NCBI GenBank assembly: GCA_900770895.1
Contig: CAAGMF010000037.1
Coordinates: forward strand, 1 to 34,286
DNA length: 34,286 bases
Direction: 5' to 3'
Source of the DNA: an uncultured Mitsuokella sp.
Lineage (GTDB): Bacteria; Bacillota; Negativicutes; Selenomonadales; Selenomonadaceae
Both the position numbers and the translations under genes were made by a program. Each line of letters begins with the position of its first letter. Position 1 is the first letter of the stretch. Under the pieces are notes generated by a model that did not search any database, was not told the DNA's origin, and worked only from the letters and a program-made list of their open reading frames with translations. This document shows positions 7,769-16,404 of this stretch, in pieces.

Positions 7769-8218
7769 ATGAGCATGTTTATGGGGATAGATGCAGCGGC
7801 TTCGGGGCTCACAGCCGAGCGGCTGCGCATGGACGTCATCAGTAACAATATCGCGAATGCCAATACGACGCGCACGCGCGAGGGTGGCGCTTACCATCGC
7901 CGCTATGTTGTATTCGAGCCGCGTGAAGCAGAGGGGAAGTTCGGGTTCGAGAGCTTCCTCGAAAGCTCTGTCAACAAGCTCAAGGCTGGCAACGGTGTCC
8001 GGGCCGTGCGCATCGAGGCGGATGATGAGCAGGGACCGCTCGTATATGATCCCGGCAATCCGGATGCGAATGCCCAGGGCTACGTCGAGCGCCCGAATGT
8101 CAATATAGTGGCTGAGATGACTGATATGATAACGGCATCCCGTGCCTACGAGGCGAATACGACGACCATAAATGCCGCTAAGTCCATGGTGACGAAGGCC
8201 CTCGATATCGGCAAATGA
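7769..8218 (+). CDS. flgC: Flagellar basal-body rod protein FlgC
   Basis: FlgC is a second proximal rod subunit. The 149-residue protein carries the rod signature with AERLRMDVISNNIANANTTR (about residues 17-36) and ends with the conserved C-terminal helix (NVNIVAEMTDMITASRAYEA, then an NAAKSM-like segment). The Y-x-R-R-Y region and the GNPDANAQGYVERPNVN loop are typical of FlgC and separate it from FlgB. The ATG follows AAGGAG with an eight-base gap. Gene order flgB-flgC-fliE is the standard Gram-positive fla/che layout. The 55-base gap to fliE includes a weak GC-rich hairpin (about 8231-8249) with no T-run. Confidence 0.96.
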   Translation: MSMFMGIDAAASGLTAERLRMDVISNNIANANTTRTREGGAYHRRYVVFEPREAEGKFGFESFLESSVNKLKAGNGVRAVRIEADDEQGPLVYDPGNPDANAQGYVERPNVNIVAEMTDMITASRAYEANTTTINAAKSMVTKALDIGK

Positions 8219-8273
8219 TGAATGACAGATGCGGGGCGTGAAGCGCCGCGTTTCAGATATAGGAGAGATGGAA

Positions 8274-8594
8274 ATGGAGATAGCACCGATAGAACCGCTG
8301 CAGATGACGCCAGTCAGAAAAGTGCAGATGAGCGCCGAGAGTCATCTGGGGGAGACAAAGGCTGCCGAACCGACGAAATCATTTGGCGAGTACCTGACCG
8401 ATGCCTTGAAGGAGACGAACAATCTCCAGCTCGAGGCCGATAAGGAGAACGCCTTGTTCGCTGCTGGCAAGATCGATGATGTGTCCCAGGTCGTCGTGGC
8501 CAGTCAGAAGGCCGATATAGCGCTCCAGCTAACCCTTCAGCTCCGGAACCGGGCGATATCAGCCTATCAGGAGATTTTCCGCATGCAGGTATAA
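8274..8594 (+). CDS. fliE: Flagellar hook-basal body protein FliE
   Basis: FliE links the MS-ring to the proximal rod and is among the first proteins exported. The protein is 106 residues from the ATG at 8274, which lies eight bases after AGGAG; upstream in-frame ATGs at 8229 and 8268 lie before or too close to that site, and about 100 residues is normal for the family. The C-terminal half has the conserved FGEYLTDALKETNNLQ, then VSQVVVASQKADIALQLTLQ and RNRAISAYQEIFRMQV-like segments. It sits between flgC and fliF as usual. Confidence 0.95.
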   Translation: MEIAPIEPLQMTPVRKVQMSAESHLGETKAAEPTKSFGEYLTDALKETNNLQLEADKENALFAAGKIDDVSQVVVASQKADIALQLTLQLRNRAISAYQEIFRMQV

Positions 8595-8638
8595 GGTAAA
8601 TCTTCAACTGATACTCACGATGTGAAGGGATTGAGACC

Positions 8639-10252
8639 ATGGCAGATTGGAAAGAGCGGTACAAGAAATTGTGGGAGAGATTCTCCAAGCGCCAGCGTTA
8701 TATCATGCTGGGCTCCGCTTTGGCTATCCTCATAGCTATCATAGGCGTCAGTGTATGGTACGGCAGCAAGCCTGATATGGTGCCGCTCTATACGAAGCTC
8801 GAGACGAAGGACGCCGGAGCCGTAGCGGCCAAGCTCAAAGAGGATAAGATAGAATACAAGGTTGAAGAGGGAAAAGATGGTACGACGATCTATGTACCGT
8901 CGTCCAAGGTGCACGATGAACGCCTGAGCCTGGCCGTGGCCGGCCTGCCGCGCGGCGAAAAGGGCTTTGAGATATTCGATGACAGCAAGCTGGGCGTCAC
9001 GGAATTCCAGAACAAGGTCAACTACCTGCAGGCCCTGCAGGGCGAGCTGACCCGCACCATCGAGCAGATCGATGCGGTCGATAAGGCCCGCGTCCATATC
9101 GTCCTGCCTGAGGACAGCCTGTACAAGAAGAATGAGAAACCGGCTACCGCATCAATCATGCTTCATCTGAAGGATAATGTGCAGCCGGGCCAGGGGCTCA
9201 CGAAGAAGGAAATCAAAGGTATCGTGAACCTCGTGGCGCATTCCGTGCAGGGTCTGACACCGGAAAACATCACCATAGTGGATGATACGGGCAAGATACT
9301 GAACGATCCGGATGAGCAGGACGAGCAGAACGTCAGCAACAAGACGCTGACGCAGCTCGAAATGACGAAGAAAGTCCAGGATAACATCCAGAAGAATATC
9401 CAGACGCTGCTGGACCAGTCGCTCGGAGAGGGACGGGCGTACGCACGCGTAGCTGTCGAGCTCGACTTCGATGATCATCAGACGGACCGGCAGACATTTA
9501 CCCCGGTCGTCGATGACTCGGGCATCATACGCAGCCAGCAGGATATCAATGAGACGTACAACGGTACATCCACCCAGCCGGGCGGCGCTGCCGGCGTGCA
9601 GTCGAATGTGCCGGGCTATGTGGCTCAGAACGGCAATGCTAATGCCAACTATGAAAAGAACGAGTCGACGCGCAACTATGAAATCAACGAGGAAAAAGAG
9701 AAGATCGTAGCGGCTCCGGGCTCGATCAAGCGCCTGAACGTGGCCGTGCTCGTCAATGACGATATCAATGCTACGCAGCAGGACAGCATCATGCGCAGCA
9801 TATCGAGCGCCGCGGGCATCAATACAGACCGCGGCGATACGATATCCGTCGAGCCGCTGCCGTTCAGCACAGAGCTGGCTGATCGCCGCGCCGCGGAGGA
9901 GCAGGCCGCCAAAAGCCGCCAGAATATGATTTATGGCATCATCGGCCTCATACTGCTGCTGATCATCGCGCTGGTCGTCTATGTCATACGCCGCCGCAAG
10001 AAGCAGCGTGAGGAGGAGCAGGCCGCACTCGAGGAACAGGCTCGTCTGGAGCAGGAAGCACTCGAGGAGCGCCAGCGTCGCAGCGAAGAGGAGCGTGCAG
10101 CAGCCGTGGCAGCAGGAGAAGTGGACGAGAGCGAGCTATCCGAGGAGGAGCAGCGTCAGCTCAGCGAGAAGCAGGCTCTGCAGGAGCTCATAGAGTCCAA
10201 GCCGGCCGAGATGGCTATGCTCATCAAGACCTGGATAGCGGAGGAAGAGTAA
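8639..10252 (+). CDS. fliF: Flagellar MS-ring protein FliF
   Basis: FliF builds the MS-ring in the inner membrane, the platform for the rod, switch and export gate. The 537-residue length is typical. Membrane segments lie at about residues 22-42 and 428-450, the latter followed by a basic RRRKKQ stop and a long E/Q-rich cytoplasmic tail. Between them are the ring-building motifs, including VPLYTKLETKDAGAV, the LQGELTRTIEQIDAVDKARV segment and the SVQGLTPENITIVD segment. The extreme C-terminus (ALQELIESKPAEMAMLIKTW) is the FliG-binding region. The ATG follows AAGGGA. Four bases separate its stop from fliG. Confidence 0.97.
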   Translation: MADWKERYKKLWERFSKRQRYIMLGSALAILIAIIGVSVWYGSKPDMVPLYTKLETKDAGAVAAKLKEDKIEYKVEEGKDGTTIYVPSSKVHDERLSLAVAGLPRGEKGFEIFDDSKLGVTEFQNKVNYLQALQGELTRTIEQIDAVDKARVHIVLPEDSLYKKNEKPATASIMLHLKDNVQPGQGLTKKEIKGIVNLVAHSVQGLTPENITIVDDTGKILNDPDEQDEQNVSNKTLTQLEMTKKVQDNIQKNIQTLLDQSLGEGRAYARVAVELDFDDHQTDRQTFTPVVDDSGIIRSQQDINETYNGTSTQPGGAAGVQSNVPGYVAQNGNANANYEKNESTRNYEINEEKEKIVAAPGSIKRLNVAVLVNDDINATQQDSIMRSISSAAGINTDRGDTISVEPLPFSTELADRRAAEEQAAKSRQNMIYGIIGLILLLIIALVVYVIRRRKKQREEEQAALEEQARLEQEALEERQRRSEEERAAAVAAGEVDESELSEEEQRQLSEKQALQELIESKPAEMAMLIKTWIAEEE

Positions 10253-10256
10253 GAAA

Positions 10257-11285
10257 ATGGCAGATATGTATGGCGAACCCGATGACGGGGAACTGACAAA
10301 TACGGAAAAAGCCGCTATATTGCTTATCGCGCTGGGGCCGGAGTACTCGGCCAAGATATTCCAGCATCTCGATGACGATGAGATCGAGCGCATCACGCTC
10401 GAGATCGCCAATCATAAGCAGGTGGCACCGGAGCAGAAGGCAGCCGTCATCAGCGAGTTCTATCAGATGGCGATGGCCAAGGATTATATCTCGTCCGGCG
10501 GTCTCGAGTATGCGCAGAGCGTGCTCGAGAAGGCGCTCGGTGCCGAGAAGGCCATGGACATCTTGAACCGCCTGACTACGAGCCTGCAGGTACGTCCGTT
10601 CGATTTCCTGCGCAAGACTGATCCGTCGCAGCTGCTGAACTTCATCCAGAACGAGCATCCGCAGACCATAGCGCTCATCATGGCTTATCTCGAGCCGGAG
10701 CAGGCGGCGACTGTTCTCTCGGCGCTGCCGCCAGATGCTCAGGCAGATGTCGCCAAGCGCATCGCGACGATGGATCGCACCTCGCCGGAGGTCATCCGCG
10801 AGGTGGAGCGCGTGCTCGAGCGCAAGCTCTCGGCACTCGTCACGCAGGATTTCACGACGGCGGGCGGCGTAAAGTCCATCGTCGATGTCCTGAACCATGT
10901 GGACCGCTCGACGGAGAAATCCATCATCGATACGCTCGAGGTCGACGATCCCGAGCTGGCCGAGGATATCAAGCGGCTCATGTTCGTGTTCGAGGATATC
11001 GTCAATCTCGACGACCGGGCCGTGCAGATCGTGCTGCGCGACGTCGATACGAAGGACCTGTCGCTGGCTCTCAAGGCCACGAAGGACGAAGTGGCCAACA
11101 AGATCTACAAGAATATGTCGAAGCGCGCCGGCGATATGCTGCGTGAGGAGATCGAGTACATGGGCCCGGTGAAGCTGCATGATGTCGAAGAGGCTCAGCA
11201 GAAGGTCGTCAATGTCATCCGCGAGAAGGAGGACAAGGGCGAGATCGTTGTGGCGCGTGGCGGAGGAGACGAGATGATTGTCTAA
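10257..11285 (+). CDS. fliG: Flagellar motor switch protein FliG
   Basis: FliG is the rotor protein that binds FliF and transmits torque from the stator, setting rotation direction with FliM and FliN/FliY. The 342-residue protein has all three domains: an N-terminal FliF-binding domain (KAAILLIALG), a middle domain with the EHPQTIA motif at residues 133-139, and a C-terminal torque domain with alternating charged residues (FEDIVNLDDRAVQIVLRDVD region). Its ribosome binding site lies inside the fliF end (GGAAGAG). The stop codon overlaps the fliH start, implying coupled translation. Confidence 0.98.
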   Translation: MADMYGEPDDGELTNTEKAAILLIALGPEYSAKIFQHLDDDEIERITLEIANHKQVAPEQKAAVISEFYQMAMAKDYISSGGLEYAQSVLEKALGAEKAMDILNRLTTSLQVRPFDFLRKTDPSQLLNFIQNEHPQTIALIMAYLEPEQAATVLSALPPDAQADVAKRIATMDRTSPEVIREVERVLERKLSALVTQDFTTAGGVKSIVDVLNHVDRSTEKSIIDTLEVDDPELAEDIKRLMFVFEDIVNLDDRAVQIVLRDVDTKDLSLALKATKDEVANKIYKNMSKRAGDMLREEIEYMGPVKLHDVEEAQQKVVNVIREKEDKGEIVVARGGGDEMIV

Positions 11286-12102
11286 TGTCATACGCGCAGT
11301 CCTGTCAGAGAAACCGCATGTCATCAAGGCTCCGGAAAGGAAGCTGTTCGTCACTGCTGGTCAGGGTGAGGGAACGGACACCACGGATGAGGGACAGCGC
11401 GCACAGGATCTGCATATAAAAGAACTGATGGAATCAATCGCCCAGCGCGAGCAGCGGGCCGACCAGCTGCTGAAGGATGCCAGGATACAGGCTGAAATCA
11501 TGAAGACTGAAGCGCAGAGCGAGAAGGACCGCATCATAGCTGAGGGGCAGGAGGCCGCAGCAGCGGCCCGTGAAGATGCCATAAAAGAAGGCCATGACGA
11601 AGGCTATGCCCAAGGCATGAAGGAAGGCCAGGAAGCGGGCGAACAGAAGGTCCGCGACGAGATGGCCGAGACCATCCGCCAGGGCAATGCCAAGGCTGAG
11701 AAGACACTGAGTGATGCCGAGGCGGCCAAGCGCGACTATGTCGAGCAGGCGGAGCAGGATATTGTCCATATCTGCATGGCGGTCATAGAGAAAGTCCTGC
11801 CGCAGCATTTCATCGATGTACCTCAGGTCATGCTGCCGGTCGTGCGCGAGGCCATATTGAAGGTGAAGGACCAGCAGCGCATCATCGTACATGTCGCGCC
11901 GGACTACTATGATATGATACTCATGGCGCGCGACGAGCTGCGCGGGCTGCTCGAGGGCAGCACCTCGACGCTCGAGGTCAAGTCGGACGACAGTCTCCAT
12001 CCCGGCGACTGCGTCATTGAGACGCCGAACGGCAGTGTCGATGCCCGTCTCGCTACGCAGCTCGAGCTCATCAAGCAAGCTGTGGAAAAGGTCATGATCT
12101 GA
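11278..12102 (+). CDS. fliH: Flagellar assembly protein FliH
   Basis: FliH binds and restrains the export ATPase FliI and brings it to the export gate. This 274-residue copy starts at a TTG (11278), nine bases after GGAGGAG, overlapping fliG by 8 bases. After a variable N-terminus comes a long alanine/glutamate-rich coiled coil (about residues 55-165) with glycine-spaced repeats (EGHDEGYAQGMKEGQEAGEQ), a hallmark of FliH. A conserved C-terminal domain follows (IVHICMAVIEKVLP; a hydrophobic beta region; DCVIETPNGSVDARLATQLE), shared with V/F-type ATPase stalk subunits. Identity is clear despite low expected identity to distant homologues. Confidence 0.93.
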   Translation: MSNVIRAVLSEKPHVIKAPERKLFVTAGQGEGTDTTDEGQRAQDLHIKELMESIAQREQRADQLLKDARIQAEIMKTEAQSEKDRIIAEGQEAAAAAREDAIKEGHDEGYAQGMKEGQEAGEQKVRDEMAETIRQGNAKAEKTLSDAEAAKRDYVEQAEQDIVHICMAVIEKVLPQHFIDVPQVMLPVVREAILKVKDQQRIIVHVAPDYYDMILMARDELRGLLEGSTSTLEVKSDDSLHPGDCVIETPNGSVDARLATQLELIKQAVEKVMI

Positions 12103-12133
12103 GGATATGGGAACAGGCGCGGGGTGAGAGAAT

Positions 12134-13489
12134 TTGGAAAGATGGCAGGATTGCTATAAGCCGGATGGCACATTCAAACTGAACATCGATAAATTCACCG
12201 ACGCGGTGGAGGACTGTATCTCGGTAAAGCTCACCGGTAAGGTCACACAGGTCATAGGACTGGTCATAGAGTCGCAGGGCCCGACTGTGAGTATCGGTGA
12301 GCTCTGTTATGTCAGCTCCCATGATCCCGATGTGCCGCCATTACCGGCCGAGGTCGTCGGCTTCCGCGAGGGCTATGTCATGCTCATGCCGATCGGCGAG
12401 ATGCAGGGCATCGGTCCGGGCTGCGAGGTCGTATCGGCTCAGCACACGCTGTCGGTCAAGGTCGGCGATGAGCTGCTGGGACGCGTCGTCGATGGCCTCG
12501 GCAATCCGATGGACGGCAAGGGGCCAATCCTGTCGAAGACGGAGTATCCGTTGCAGGCGCCGCCGCCCGACCCGCTGAAGCGTCCGCGCATCCATGACAG
12601 CCTTTATGTCGGGGTGCGGGCCATCGATGGCCTCATCACGATGGGCGAGGGCCAGCGTATCGGCATCATGGCCGGATCCGGCGTCGGCAAATCGACGCTG
12701 CTCTCTATGATCGCGCGCAATACGGAGGCAGATATCAGCGTCATCGCGCTCGTCGGCGAGCGTGGCCGCGAGGTGCGTGACTTCATCGAGCGCGACCTCG
12801 GCGAGGAGGGCCTGAAGCGCTCCGTCGTCGTCGTCGCGACATCGGACAAGCCCGCCCTCGTGCGCATAAAGGGCGCCATGACGGCCACGGCGATCGCGGA
12901 GTACTTCCGCGATCAGGGACACAAGGTCATCCTCATGATGGACTCGGTCACGCGTTTCGCGATGGCCCAGCGCGAGGTCGGCCTGACCATCGGCGAGCCG
13001 CCGGCTACGCGTGGCTATACGCCGTCGGTCTTCGCCATGCTGCCGCGCCTGCTCGAGCGTGCCGGTACGAGCGAGAACGGCTCCATCACGGGCATCTACA
13101 CGGTACTCGTCGACGGCGATGACATGAATGAGCCGATCGCGGATGCCGTGCGCTCCATACTCGACGGCCATATCGTCCTGTCGCGCAGCATAGCCGCGCA
13201 GAACCATTTCCCGGCCATCGACATCATGACGAGCGTGAGCCGTGTCATGAACGACGTCGTATCGGATGAGCACAATGCGGCAGCGCGCAATATGCGTCAG
13301 CTGCTCGCCGTATACCGCGATGCCGAGGACCTCATCCATATCGGTGCCTATGTGAAGGGCTCCAGCGCCAAGATCGATGAAGCCATCGCGAAGATCGACA
13401 AGATCAATGAGTTCCTGTGCCAGGGCATATTCGAGGTCGACTCCTACGAGGACACGGAGAAAAAGCTCCTGAGCATAGCCGGCAGCTGA
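12134..13489 (+). CDS. fliI: Flagellum-specific export ATPase FliI
   Basis: FliI is the F1-beta-like hexameric ATPase that energises loading of flagellar export substrates. The 451-residue length is standard. Walker A is AGSGVGKST at residues 180-188, Walker B is the VILMMDSVTRFA segment near residue 263, and LVGERGREVRDFIE near residue 207 holds the catalytic glutamate region. The extra N-terminal part before the ATPase core binds FliH in this family. The start is a TTG at 12134 after GGTGAGAG, 31 bases after fliH. A 421-codon antisense frame over it is a shadow. Confidence 0.97.
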   Translation: MERWQDCYKPDGTFKLNIDKFTDAVEDCISVKLTGKVTQVIGLVIESQGPTVSIGELCYVSSHDPDVPPLPAEVVGFREGYVMLMPIGEMQGIGPGCEVVSAQHTLSVKVGDELLGRVVDGLGNPMDGKGPILSKTEYPLQAPPPDPLKRPRIHDSLYVGVRAIDGLITMGEGQRIGIMAGSGVGKSTLLSMIARNTEADISVIALVGERGREVRDFIERDLGEEGLKRSVVVVATSDKPALVRIKGAMTATAIAEYFRDQGHKVILMMDSVTRFAMAQREVGLTIGEPPATRGYTPSVFAMLPRLLERAGTSENGSITGIYTVLVDGDDMNEPIADAVRSILDGHIVLSRSIAAQNHFPAIDIMTSVSRVMNDVVSDEHNAAARNMRQLLAVYRDAEDLIHIGAYVKGSSAKIDEAIAKIDKINEFLCQGIFEVDSYEDTEKKLLSIAGS

Positions 13490-13511
13490 TTCGTAGTCCA
13501 GGTGGTCAGTG

Positions 13512-13973
13512 ATGAAGAAATTCAAGTTCCAGCTCGAGACATTGCTCAAGGTCACGCGCATGAAGCGCGAGGATGCCGAGGTGAAATTCGCCGAGGTCTC
13601 GCGCAAGCTCGAGGACCAGCGCGCTCATCTCGACCTCTTGCTGTCAGAGATGCAGGCCGGGCAGCGCGAATATGAATCCCTGTCGACCGAGGGCACGCGT
13701 GTCACCGTCGGGCGCCTCATGGCGTACAACTCCTTTTTCGCCTGGAAGCGTGAGCAGATCGATATGCAGAATCAGCTCATCCTGCAGACGAAGGGTGAGC
13801 GGCAGAAACGGCTGCGCGAGCTCATGGACGTCATGCGGTATTTGAAGAGCATAGAACAGCTGAAAGAAAAGAAGCTGCAGGAATACAAAGCGGAGGCCCT
13901 TCATGAAGAGCAGAAGATGCTCGATGAGATCGGCCTGCAGCTGACGATGCGCAGGAAAGAGGCAGTCATATGA
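13512..13973 (+). CDS. fliJ: Flagellar export protein FliJ
   Basis: FliJ is the coiled-coil stalk inside the FliI ring and an escort of export chaperones. The 153-residue protein is almost wholly helical and charged, starting with the family's MKKFKFQLETLLKVTRMKRE segment. The ATG at 13512 is preferred over the adjacent GTG (13509), because AGGTGG (13500-13505) sits six bases from the ATG and three from the GTG. Its stop overlaps the next start as ATGA (13970-13973), so translation is coupled to the transglycosylase. Confidence 0.92.
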   Translation: MKKFKFQLETLLKVTRMKREDAEVKFAEVSRKLEDQRAHLDLLLSEMQAGQREYESLSTEGTRVTVGRLMAYNSFFAWKREQIDMQNQLILQTKGERQKRLRELMDVMRYLKSIEQLKEKKLQEYKAEALHEEQKMLDEIGLQLTMRRKEAVI

Positions 13974-14662
13974 GTGCATTGATCGATATACCTGAGATAC
14001 GCAGCATACAGGCGCGGATCGCCGCCCTGCAGGAGCGGTTCGGCATAAAGGGTGGCGTGCCGGGCGCAGATTTCCAGAGCACGCTCAATAAGAAGATGAA
14101 GCAGAGCGAGGAGACGCAGCCCGTACATCAGGCACCGGGCGCCTATAGCAATAACACGGTCGGCTTGCCGGGCACCGGCGTCAATGATCCGGATGCGCTC
14201 GGGGCGGCTCGTGGCAACTACCGCTATACGACAGGCAGCCAGGCCAGCTCCGCCTACACGGCGGGCCGGGCTACTGGCGGCGAGCTCGCCAACCCGACGC
14301 TGGCCGGCATGATCGGCCAGGCCGCTGCCAAGTATAACGTCAGCCCGAAACTGCTCTCGGCTATCGCCGAGGTCGAGTCGGGCGGCAATCAGTCAGCAGT
14401 TTCGCCGGCTGGCGCTATAGGCGTCATGCAGCTCATGCCGGATACCGCCGCAGGGCTCGGCGTCAATCCGTACGACGAGCAGCAGAACATCGAGGGCGGC
14501 GCGAAATACATCCGCCAGATGCTCGATGAATTCGGCGGCGATGTCCGCAAGGCCGTAGCCGCCTATAATGCCGGACCGCAGGCGGTCAAGAACTACGGCG
14601 GCGTCCCGCCGTACAGCGAGACACAGAACTATGTCGACAAGGTACTGGATCTCTACCGATGA
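13970..14662 (+). CDS. Lytic transglycosylase (SLT domain) in the flagellar operon
   Basis: This 230-residue protein has an unstructured N-terminal half (residues 1-105, rich in G, A, T and N) and a C-terminal Slt/goose-lysozyme-like domain. The catalytic glutamate is E136 (EVESGGNQSAVSPAGAIGVM), followed by QLMPDTA and the YNAGP motif near residue 203. Such enzymes cut the glycan strands of peptidoglycan. The ATGA overlap with fliJ ties it to the flagellar operon, so it probably opens the wall for the growing rod, as FlgJ does in enterobacteria. No signal peptide is visible, so export through the flagellar apparatus is an attractive inference. FlgJ itself is not similar in layout. Confidence 0.88.
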   Translation: MSALIDIPEIRSIQARIAALQERFGIKGGVPGADFQSTLNKKMKQSEETQPVHQAPGAYSNNTVGLPGTGVNDPDALGAARGNYRYTTGSQASSAYTAGRATGGELANPTLAGMIGQAAAKYNVSPKLLSAIAEVESGGNQSAVSPAGAIGVMQLMPDTAAGLGVNPYDEQQNIEGGAKYIRQMLDEFGGDVRKAVAAYNAGPQAVKNYGGVPPYSETQNYVDKVLDLYR

Positions 14663-14683
14663 TACACGGAGGCAGGTAGTAAT

Positions 14684-15337
14684 ATGGCGCTTTTGAAACG
14701 CAAGAAACAGGCGGAAACAGAGCCAAAGAAAAAGGGGAAGGGCAAGCGCATCCTGAAGGGCCTGCTCATGCTCATCGTGCTGTTGGTACTGATTGTCGGC
14801 GGCTTCGCTCTGGGGATATATCTGCGCATATTCGACACCCAGCAGGCGAATGAGAAGCTGGGTCTTTACAATCTGCCGATCATCGGCCAATATTTCGTGA
14901 AGCCGGCTCCTACCACGAGCGATATGAGCAACGAGCCGGTCGAAGACGTGAAGCCGACGGCCGATCCGGATAAAGACAAGCAGCAGAAGAAAGTCACGCT
15001 TTCAAAAAAGGAAATCGAGAAGCAGATGCAGGAACGTCAGAAGGAAGAGCGCAAGCGCGTCTCGAAGCTGGCGCGTCTCTACGGCGGCATGAAGCCGGCC
15101 GATGCGGCAGCTGATATGGATGCGCTCGATGACGATCTCTGCGTCGCCATCCTGCAGCGCATGGAGGAACGTCAGGCCTCGAAAGTCCTGGCCCAGTTCG
15201 ATCCGAGCAAGGCCGCGCGCCTGACGCAGCTCATCTATCAGGGCACGCAGCGCAGCGCGACGACGGCGGCCGACCTGCAGGGACAGGATCAGACCCAGGG
15301 GCAGACACAGACGCAGACACAGACGCAGGGCAACTGA
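14684..15337 (+). CDS. MotE/YlxF-like flagellar membrane protein
   Basis: The protein has 217 residues: a basic N-terminus (KRKKQAETEPKKKGKGKR), one membrane helix at about residues 26-47, a linker, a lysine/glutamate coiled coil (about 103-128) and a C-terminal MgtE-N/FliG-like helical domain (about 128-188, with LARLYGGMKPADAAADMDAL and AILQRMEERQASKVLAQFDP). This is the layout of the MotE family, including B. subtilis YlxF, encoded between fliJ and fliK. MotE helps stator protein MotC in Campylobacter. The protein ends with a QTQTQ repeat tail coded by short tandem repeats (about 15295-15332). It is the last gene of this flagellar run; fliK does not follow. Confidence 0.85.
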   Translation: MALLKRKKQAETEPKKKGKGKRILKGLLMLIVLLVLIVGGFALGIYLRIFDTQQANEKLGLYNLPIIGQYFVKPAPTTSDMSNEPVEDVKPTADPDKDKQQKKVTLSKKEIEKQMQERQKEERKRVSKLARLYGGMKPADAAADMDALDDDLCVAILQRMEERQASKVLAQFDPSKAARLTQLIYQGTQRSATTAADLQGQDQTQGQTQTQTQTQGN

Positions 15338-15536
15338 GCTGTGGAGCTGTCTGTCAGTCGTCAGTGCGGATGACTGATGATGGATAGACGGAATGGATGA
15401 CTGTGAATATATTTTATTAAGCAAGTGTGGCAGGAATTTTCGCACATGGGAGCGAAATATTCTAATAATAAGACTAAGGTACTGGTCGGATCGTAAAATA
15501 AAATCACAAAAATCCAAGGAGAGCAGGTGAGCTTTG
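15338..15536. other. Intergenic region at the end of the flagellar run
   Basis: Two hairpins are visible: TCGTCAGT/ACTGATGA (15358-15380, 7-base loop, one G-T pair) and TTTCGC/GCGAAA (15438-15457). Neither is followed by a T-run, so intrinsic termination is not evident and read-through into the chemotaxis genes is possible. TAAAAT at 15494-15499 might be a -10, but the -35 is poor. Confidence 0.4.
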
Positions 15537-16400
15537 GTGGAAAAAGTAAAAGTCATGGTTGTCGATGATTCAAGAATCAGCAGGGCGATATTGGAGGACG
15601 CGCTGTCGAAGACGAATTTCGTGGTCTGCGCTCAGGCCAAGAATGCCGCGGAGGCCGTCGAATTTTACGATAAAGTGCGACCCGCTGTCGTCACCATGGA
15701 TATGAATCTGCCGGATGCTGATGGTATCGAGTGCAGCAGGCGCATACACGCCATAGATCCGGATGCCCATATCATCATGATCAGCGCGATGAAGGATGCC
15801 AGTCTCGTGGCCGAAGGCCGACGGGCTGGTATAAGTGCGTTCCTGCAGAAACCAGTCAGCACGAATGACCTCATCGATACGCTGATGATCCTATGCCAGC
15901 CGCAGGCCGGCAAGATTGCCGTGCTGCGCGAATCTTATGCGAAGCCGTTTGCCCGCGCCCTGCAGCAGGGACTGTTCGGACTCGTCGGCGTGCACAGCGA
16001 GGTATCGCTCGAGGTCGATGAGCGTCATTTCATAGATATCAGCGGTGTGGCTGTCATCGTTGGTCTGACGGGCTTCCCTGTGGGCAGAGCCATCGTCTCG
16101 ATGGACAGCGATACGATGCGTCGGTTCTCGGCAATCATACTTGACAAGGATGATCCATCCGATGTCAGTGATGACGAGGCCTCCGACGCCGTAGAAGAAT
16201 CAGCCAACATAATTGTAGGACGAGGTGTATCGAACATAAACGACGTATTCAAGGATAAAGAGATGCGTATCACGCCGCCGGGCACGATCTACGGCACGAA
16301 CATACGCATTACGAGCCCGAAACTGACGACATTCCGCATAGTGGCGAAGACCAGGATCGGCAATGTGGAGCTGAGTATAGGATTTGCTGAAGGGGAGTGA
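15537..16400 (+). CDS. Response regulator fused to a CheX-like phosphatase domain
   Basis: This protein of about 288 residues has a CheY-like receiver domain at residues 1-122: acidic pair D10-D11, phosphoacceptor D55 (VVTMDMNLPDADG), S83 and K105 (LQKP). The C-terminal domain (about 133-287) resembles CheX/CheC: ISGVAVIVGLTGFPVGRAIV, then DAVEESANIIVGRGVSN, with the D-x3-E-x2-N-x22-P active-site pattern (D217, E221, N224, P247). CheC/CheX proteins remove phosphate from CheY-P. The fusion suggests a regulator that controls its own or CheY's phosphorylation. I chose GTG at 15537, six bases after AGGTGA; TTG at 15534 is an alternative. The next gene is a free CheX, four bases downstream. Confidence 0.88.
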   Translation: MEKVKVMVVDDSRISRAILEDALSKTNFVVCAQAKNAAEAVEFYDKVRPAVVTMDMNLPDADGIECSRRIHAIDPDAHIIMISAMKDASLVAEGRRAGISAFLQKPVSTNDLIDTLMILCQPQAGKIAVLRESYAKPFARALQQGLFGLVGVHSEVSLEVDERHFIDISGVAVIVGLTGFPVGRAIVSMDSDTMRRFSAIILDKDDPSDVSDDEASDAVEESANIIVGRGVSNINDVFKDKEMRITPPGTIYGTNIRITSPKLTTFRIVAKTRIGNVELSIGFAEGE

Positions 16401-16404
16401 CGTT

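Noticed and set aside
12341..13606. 421-codon frame antisense to fliI
   Set aside because: Shadow of FliI, which is fully conserved on the plus strand.
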